This document shows positions 5,110-8,335 of a DNA stretch of 8,335 nucleotides, piece by piece. Each line of letters opens with the position of its first letter. Position 1 is the stretch's first letter. The stretch comes from Acidobacteriota bacterium (GTDB lineage Bacteria; Acidobacteriota; Thermoanaerobaculia; Thermoanaerobaculales; Thermoanaerobaculaceae): the NCBI GenBank assembly GCA_021782525.1, contig JAJXUY010000051.1:1-8335 (forward strand), in the 5' to 3' direction. Below the pieces are notes generated by a model. That model was given only the letters and a program-made list of their open reading frames with translations, did not search any database and was not told the origin of the DNA. The position numbers and the translations under genes were made by a program.

Positions 5110-7082
5110 CCCCGCGGCTCCTCGCACTGCGACGGGCTTCCGTCGTCCTCCTCGTCCTCTGGACGGCCGTGCTGGTAGGGACGTTTTTCGAGCGGCGCTA
5201 CCGCCAGGCGCCTGCTCCCGAGCCCGCAGAGGAAGAGCCGGCCGCGAAGGGCGATCAGGGTCAGCCGATCCGCGTGCACAAGGGCTTCGTCTACTCCGAC
5301 ACGCTCGGTATCGAGCCGAACTTCCGCATCGCGGCGCGCGAGGCGGTGGAGTTCACGTCGGGGTGGTACGAGTTCCGCGACGTGCAGGTGTCGCTGTACC
5401 ACGAGGGGAGGGTGGCCTACGGCTTGGTCGCGGACCGACTCAGGTTCAACCCGGTCACCCACGAGGCCGAGACATCCGGTCGCGCCGAGGTTTCGCTGCA
5501 GGGCGGAGTCGTGTTGCGGGCCGCCGGCTTCAAACTCGGCGGCAGGGAGCGCCTGCTCGAGAGCCGCGGGCCGGCGACGTTCGCTGGCCCTGGGTGGGGC
5601 GGCCTGGCGGGGTCGGCGCTGTGCTCGCTCGCAAACGACACGATCGAACTGGCCGGCGGCGTCTCGGTGACGTGGCGCGGTTCGGGCCGCACCCCCGAGC
5701 CGACCATCGTCCTGTTGGCGCGGACGCTCCGCTACGACCGCAAGACCGCCACGGTGGTCTTCGACGACGGCATGACCGTCCTGCGAGGCCGGATGCAGGC
5801 GCGCACGGCGCAGGCCGAGTTGCAGCTGTCCGGACCCGAAGGCGAGCTGCGCACCGCCACCCTGGCCGGACCCGTCGCGGTCACCGGCGTCCTCGACGAC
5901 GGCAGCGACATGGACGCCTCGGCCGGAACGACGACCGTCGCGAGCATCCCCGGCGGTCGCTATCAGCTGACCGCCGCCGGCGCCGCCGACACCGGCTGGG
6001 TCACCGTGAGCTGGGCCGACCGTCACGTCGGCTGGCGGCAGCTCACGACATGGCGCCTGGTCGGAGAAGGGTCGAGGACGGCGTGGGAGTGGCTGGAGGG
6101 GCAGGGCCTCGCCTGCGCCCGCGAGATCATGGATGGCGCCGAGCCCCGGTCGCTGGCGGCCGACCGCATGCGGCTCGTGTTCGAGGGCGGGCAGGCGTCG
6201 TCGGTCCTCGCCGACGGTTCGGTTCGTGTCGATACCGGCGACCAGTGGGCGGTGGGGGACAAGATGCAGGTGGCGCTGGCTACCAGGACGTTCGTGCTGA
6301 AGCCCGCCGCGCAGAAACGGGTGGAGCTCGGGGCACCGGGCGCCCTCGCCTGGTGTGACCGGCTGGAAGGCTCGGAGGGGGGCGACATCGCGGCACGCGG
6401 CCAGGTCACAGGGGCGATCGAGCGGGCGAGCGCCGGCCGGACCGCCGTCCCGATCCGCTTCGCGGCGTCCTCCGCGACCGCCTCCCGGGACGGCAGCCAC
6501 CTGATCCTCGAGGGCGACGCCCGTCTCTGGCAAGGGGAGCGCGTGGTCCGCGCCGACCGGCTCGACTACGACCGCGCCAAGGACATTGTCACCGGGGAGG
6601 GCGGGGTGCTGACGACCGCGAGGGCGGTATCGGCGAGCGGCAAGCCGTCCAACGTCGAGGTGCAGGCGCGGACGCTGCGCTACGACCGCCCCGCGGGCAT
6701 CGCCACCTACGAGGGCGACGTCACGCTCGACGACGGCCAGGCGCGCGCCAGCTGCCAGAGCCTGGTGGCGACGATGGACGCGAACGGCAACATCGAGCTG
6801 GCGAACCTCGACGGCGGCGTGACGGTCCGCGACCTGGCGAGCGCCAGGGTGCTCTCCGGTCAGAAGGCGCGCATGCTGGTGGCCGACGGGCTGTTCGAGA
6901 TCTGGGGCAAACCGGTGCTGGTGAAGGGCCCCGGGGGCGACCAGGTCAAGGCCGACCATCTGGAGTGGCACCGGGCCTCCAACACCGTCGTCGTGCTCGG
7001 GGCGGAAGACAACCCGAGCGAGACGCTCTACCATCCGCATCAGCCGACCCCGACACCCGGGGCGCACAGGAGGCAGCCATAG
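5106..7082 (+). CDS. lptC: Membrane-anchored LptC-like protein with multiple OstA/LptA-type repeats (LPS export)
   Basis: This 658-residue protein is far longer than LptC (about 190) or LptA (about 185). A single N-terminal membrane anchor spans about residues 11-28, followed by an acidic Pro/Glu linker. Residues about 58-200 resemble the LptC beta-jellyroll ([18 protein letters not shown], then [12 protein letters not shown]). The characteristic OstA strand motif, of the type A-D-x-L-x-Y-D-R, recurs six times: ADRLRFNP at 109, ARTLRYDR at 205, ADRMRLVF at 352, ADRLDYDR at 483, ARTLRYDR at 521 and ADHLEWHR at 616. In the Lpt family such folds stack into a bridge that carries LPS from the inner to the outer membrane, so this protein may combine the LptC and LptA roles. 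No separate lptA is visible. Start: GTG at 5106 overlapping the accA stop. Its TAG stop overlaps the probable lptB start (ATAG), which fits a shared pathway. The Lpt assignment is confident; the bridge-length role is inferred. Confidence 0.85.
   Translation: MTPRLLALRRASVVLLVLWTAVLVGTFFERRYRQAPAPEPAEEEPAAKGDQGQPIRVHKGFVYSDTLGIEPNFRIAAREAVEFTSGWYEFRDVQVSLYHEGRVAYGLVADRLRFNPVTHEAETSGRAEVSLQGGVVLRAAGFKLGGRERLLESRGPATFAGPGWGGLAGSALCSLANDTIELAGGVSVTWRGSGRTPEPTIVLLARTLRYDRKTATVVFDDGMTVLRGRMQARTAQAELQLSGPEGELRTATLAGPVAVTGVLDDGSDMDASAGTTTVASIPGGRYQLTAAGAADTGWVTVSWADRHVGWRQLTTWRLVGEGSRTAWEWLEGQGLACAREIMDGAEPRSLAADRMRLVFEGGQASSVLADGSVRVDTGDQWAVGDKMQVALATRTFVLKPAAQKRVELGAPGALAWCDRLEGSEGGDIAARGQVTGAIERASAGRTAVPIRFAASSATASRDGSHLILEGDARLWQGERVVRADRLDYDRAKDIVTGEGGVLTTARAVSASGKPSNVEVQARTLRYDRPAGIATYEGDVTLDDGQARASCQSLVATMDANGNIELANLDGGVTVRDLASARVLSGQKARMLVADGLFEIWGKPVLVKGPGGDQVKADHLEWHRASNTVVVLGAEDNPSETLYHPHQPTPTPGAHRRQP
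5718..5741 (+). repeat. First copy of a dispersed repeat inside the LptC/OstA gene
   Basis: These 24 nt encode ARTLRYDR (residues 205-212) and differ from the copy at 6666-6689 at a single third-codon position (CTC versus CTG). The pair marks duplicated OstA-type units within one gene. Confidence 0.8.
6666..6689 (+). repeat. Second copy of a dispersed repeat inside the LptC/OstA gene
   Basis: These 24 nt encode ARTLRYDR (residues 521-528) and match the copy at 5718-5741 at 23 of 24 bases. The residues after each copy also align loosely (V-F-D-D-G-M-T-V versus T-Y-E-G-D-V-T-L), as expected for repeated beta-strand units. Confidence 0.8.
7068..7073 (+). promoter_or_regulatory. Perfect Shine-Dalgarno preceding an ATA codon at lptB
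   Basis: AGGAGG, the strongest ribosome binding site in the window, is 5 nt before ATA at 7079-7081, which is in frame with lptB. No ATG, GTG, TTG or CTG occurs in that frame near this site. The spacing is ideal for initiation at ATA. Confidence 0.7.
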
Positions 7083-7810
7083 AAGAGACACCGCGGCTCG
7101 AGGCGACCAACCTCGTCAAGCGGTACCGCAAGCGGGCCGTGGTGAACGGCGTTTCGCTGGCCGTGAGCGGAGGCGAGATCGTCGGCCTGCTGGGGCCCAA
7201 CGGGGCGGGCAAGACAACGACGTTCTACATGCTCGTCGGGCTCGTGCAACCCGACGCGGGCGAGGTGCGAATCGGGAGCGAAGACGTCACCGGCCTGCCG
7301 ATGTACCAGCGCGCCCGGCTCGGCATCTCGTACCTGCCGCAGGAGGCGTCGGTCTTCCGCAGGTTGACCGTCGAGGAGAACCTCTACGGCATCCTCGAGC
7401 TTCGCGGCGTGGGCTGGCGCGACGCGTCGGCCACGGTCACGGAGCTGCTGGAGGAGTTCGGGATCGCGAAGCTGCGCAGCCAGCGCGCCGAGACGCTCTC
7501 CGGGGGAGAGAGACGGCGGCTGGAGATCGCGCGGGCGCTGGTGACCCAGCCGCGCTTCCTGCTCCTCGACGAGCCGTTCGCCGGCATCGACCCGATCACG
7601 GTGCTCGACGTGCAACGCCTGATCCGCCACCTGCGGCACCGCGGGTACGGGATCCTGATCACCGATCACAACGTGCGCGACACCTTGAAAATCACCGACC
7701 GCGCGTCTATCATCAAAGACGGCAAGGTTTTTGCAAGCGGGGACCCGGAAACGCTGGCCAGGGACCCGCTGGTGCGGCAGGTGTACCTGGGAGAAGAGTT
7801 CCAGCTCTAG
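7079..7810 (+). CDS. lptB: LPS export ABC transporter ATP-binding protein, apparent ATA start
   Basis: Read from ATA at 7079, the protein has 243 residues, almost exactly the E. coli LptB length (241). It is the cytoplasmic ATPase that, with LptF and LptG, extracts LPS from the inner membrane and pushes it onto LptC/LptA. All ABC motifs are intact: Walker [10 protein letters not shown] at 39-47, Q-loop Gln88 in [10 protein letters not shown], signature LSGGERRR at 140-147, Walker B LLLDEP with catalytic E165, and H-loop H197 in [20 protein letters not shown] and DEPFAGIDP are hallmarks of LptB over other ABC ATPases. The only conventional in-frame upstream start is GTG at 6965. That would add 38 Arg/Pro-rich residues lying inside the preceding gene and lacks the good ribosome site. 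The next in-frame GTG (about 7139) would cut into the first beta-strands. rpoN follows after 5 nt. Confidence 0.95.
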   Translation: MEETPRLEATNLVKRYRKRAVVNGVSLAVSGGEIVGLLGPNGAGKTTTFYMLVGLVQPDAGEVRIGSEDVTGLPMYQRARLGISYLPQEASVFRRLTVEENLYGILELRGVGWRDASATVTELLEEFGIAKLRSQRAETLSGGERRRLEIARALVTQPRFLLLDEPFAGIDPITVLDVQRLIRHLRHRGYGILITDHNVRDTLKITDRASIIKDGKVFASGDPETLARDPLVRQVYLGEEFQL

Positions 7811-7815
7811 CGACC

Positions 7816-8335
7816 ATGGCGCTCGAACAGAAGCTCAACCTCAAGCTGGCTCAGAGGCTCGTGATGACGCCGACGCTGCAGCAGGCGATCAAGCTGCTGC
7901 AGCTCTCGCGCCTCGAGCTCGAGCAGGCGCTCGCGCTGGAGGTGCAGGCGAACCCGCTGCTCGAGCTCGCCGAGGAGTCGCCTGCCGAGGAGGAAACCGC
8001 GGGCCCGGATGAGCCCGCGGCGGCCGACGACGGTCCCGACGCGGCCGAGGCCAGCGTCGCGGAGGCCGCGGGCGCCGCGCCGGAGGGCAACGGCGACGAG
8101 CCGGCCGCGGCGGCGGACTCGTTCGGAGAGGTCGAGCTGGACGCCCTGTTCTCCAACTACCTCCAGGACAGCCCGAGCCTGAGCCAGGGGTGGGACGACG
8201 GCGAGGAGCACTCGCTCGAGAACTCGCCGGCGCCGTTGCGCAGCCTGTTCGAAGACCTCAGCCTGCAGCTGCGGCTGGGGCACACTCCGGCCGAGCTGCT
8301 GCCGATGTGCGAGTTCATCGTCGGCAACCTCGACC
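7816..8335 (+). CDS. rpoN: RNA polymerase sigma-54 factor, N-terminal part (runs off the window)
   Basis: The first 173 codons are present; the rest lies beyond the window end. Residues 1-50 are the Gln/Leu-rich region I (MALEQKLNLKLAQRLVMTP, then LQQAIKLLQLSRLELEQAL and NPLLEL), the part that contacts AAA+ activators and blocks open-complex formation until ATP is hydrolysed. Residues about 52-135 are the acidic, Ala/Glu/Asp-rich region II, variable in this family. From about 140 the core-binding region begins (SPAPLRSLFEDLSLQLRLG, then FIVGNLD). The C-terminal DNA-binding part and RpoN box would be downstream. The ATG at 7816 is 5 nt after the lptB stop. The nearest purine-rich stretch (GGGAGAAGAG, 7789-7798) is too far for a normal Shine-Dalgarno, so expression probably depends on translation of lptB. 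lptB next to rpoN is a conserved neighbourhood in proteobacteria. Confidence 0.96.
   Translation, partial: MALEQKLNLKLAQRLVMTPTLQQAIKLLQLSRLELEQALALEVQANPLLELAEESPAEEETAGPDEPAAADDGPDAAEASVAEAAGAAPEGNGDEPAAAADSFGEVELDALFSNYLQDSPSLSQGWDDGEEHSLENSPAPLRSLFEDLSLQLRLGHTPAELLPMCEFIVGNLD

Noticed and set aside
6965..7078. GTG start giving a 281-residue LptB
   Set aside because: The added 38 residues are Arg/Pro-rich, lie wholly within the upstream gene and lack homology-like character. The perfect Shine-Dalgarno points to the ATA at 7079.
4524..7091. Very long antisense open frame (855 codons) across accA and the LptC/OstA gene
   Set aside because: In high-GC DNA the complementary strand of real genes often stays open. 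Its translation is Arg/Pro/His-rich with no recognisable domain, and the plus-strand genes are unambiguous.

Overview
The window is a GC-rich (roughly 70% by eye), gene-dense piece of a Gram-negative bacterial chromosome. It carries lptB and a membrane-anchored LptC/LptA-type protein, so the cell has an outer membrane with LPS or a related glycolipid. It also carries a monofunctional peptidoglycan glycosyltransferase, accA and the start of rpoN (sigma-54). One large LptC/OstA-like protein in place of separate lptC and lptA genes, together with the high GC and the J-domain/TPR and PP2C genes, suggests Acidobacteriota or a similar deep-branching diderm phylum. That placement is an inference; no rRNA or phylogenetic marker comparison was possible.

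Layout. (1) Positions 3-1649, plus strand: the 3' end of a conserved unknown gene, a J-domain/TPR protein and a PP2C-type Ser/Thr phosphatase. These are closely spaced, and the last two have good ribosome binding sites. (2) Positions 1646-2980: a good sigma70-like promoter whose -35 overlaps the phosphatase stop codon drives a secreted protein of unknown function. (3) Positions 3002-3247, minus strand: a very hydrophobic 81-residue membrane protein, convergent with (2) and divergent from (4). (4) Positions 3352-4104: an mtgA-like glycosyltransferase. (5) Positions 4119 to the window end: a tight cell-envelope operon, accA - lptC/lptA fusion - lptB - rpoN. Its junctions are GTGA (4-nt overlap), ATAG (overlap at an unusual start codon) and a 5-nt gap.

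How the genes fit together. The right half is about building the envelope. MtgA polymerises glycan strands, AccA supplies malonyl-CoA for the acyl chains of phospholipid and lipid A, and the LptC/A protein and LptB belong to the LPS export machine. lptB next to rpoN is a classic proteobacterial neighbourhood; accA at the front of it is less usual. The left half looks like a signalling or protein-quality module.

The main points worth a second look are: an apparent ATA start codon for lptB behind a perfect AGGAGG; six OstA-type repeat signatures in one 658-residue protein; and a recurring arrangement in which a -10 element sits 6-8 nt before a start codon, suggesting leaderless transcripts. I see no mobile element, CRISPR array, tRNA, rRNA or defence system. 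No stretch longer than about 110 nt lacks a gene.
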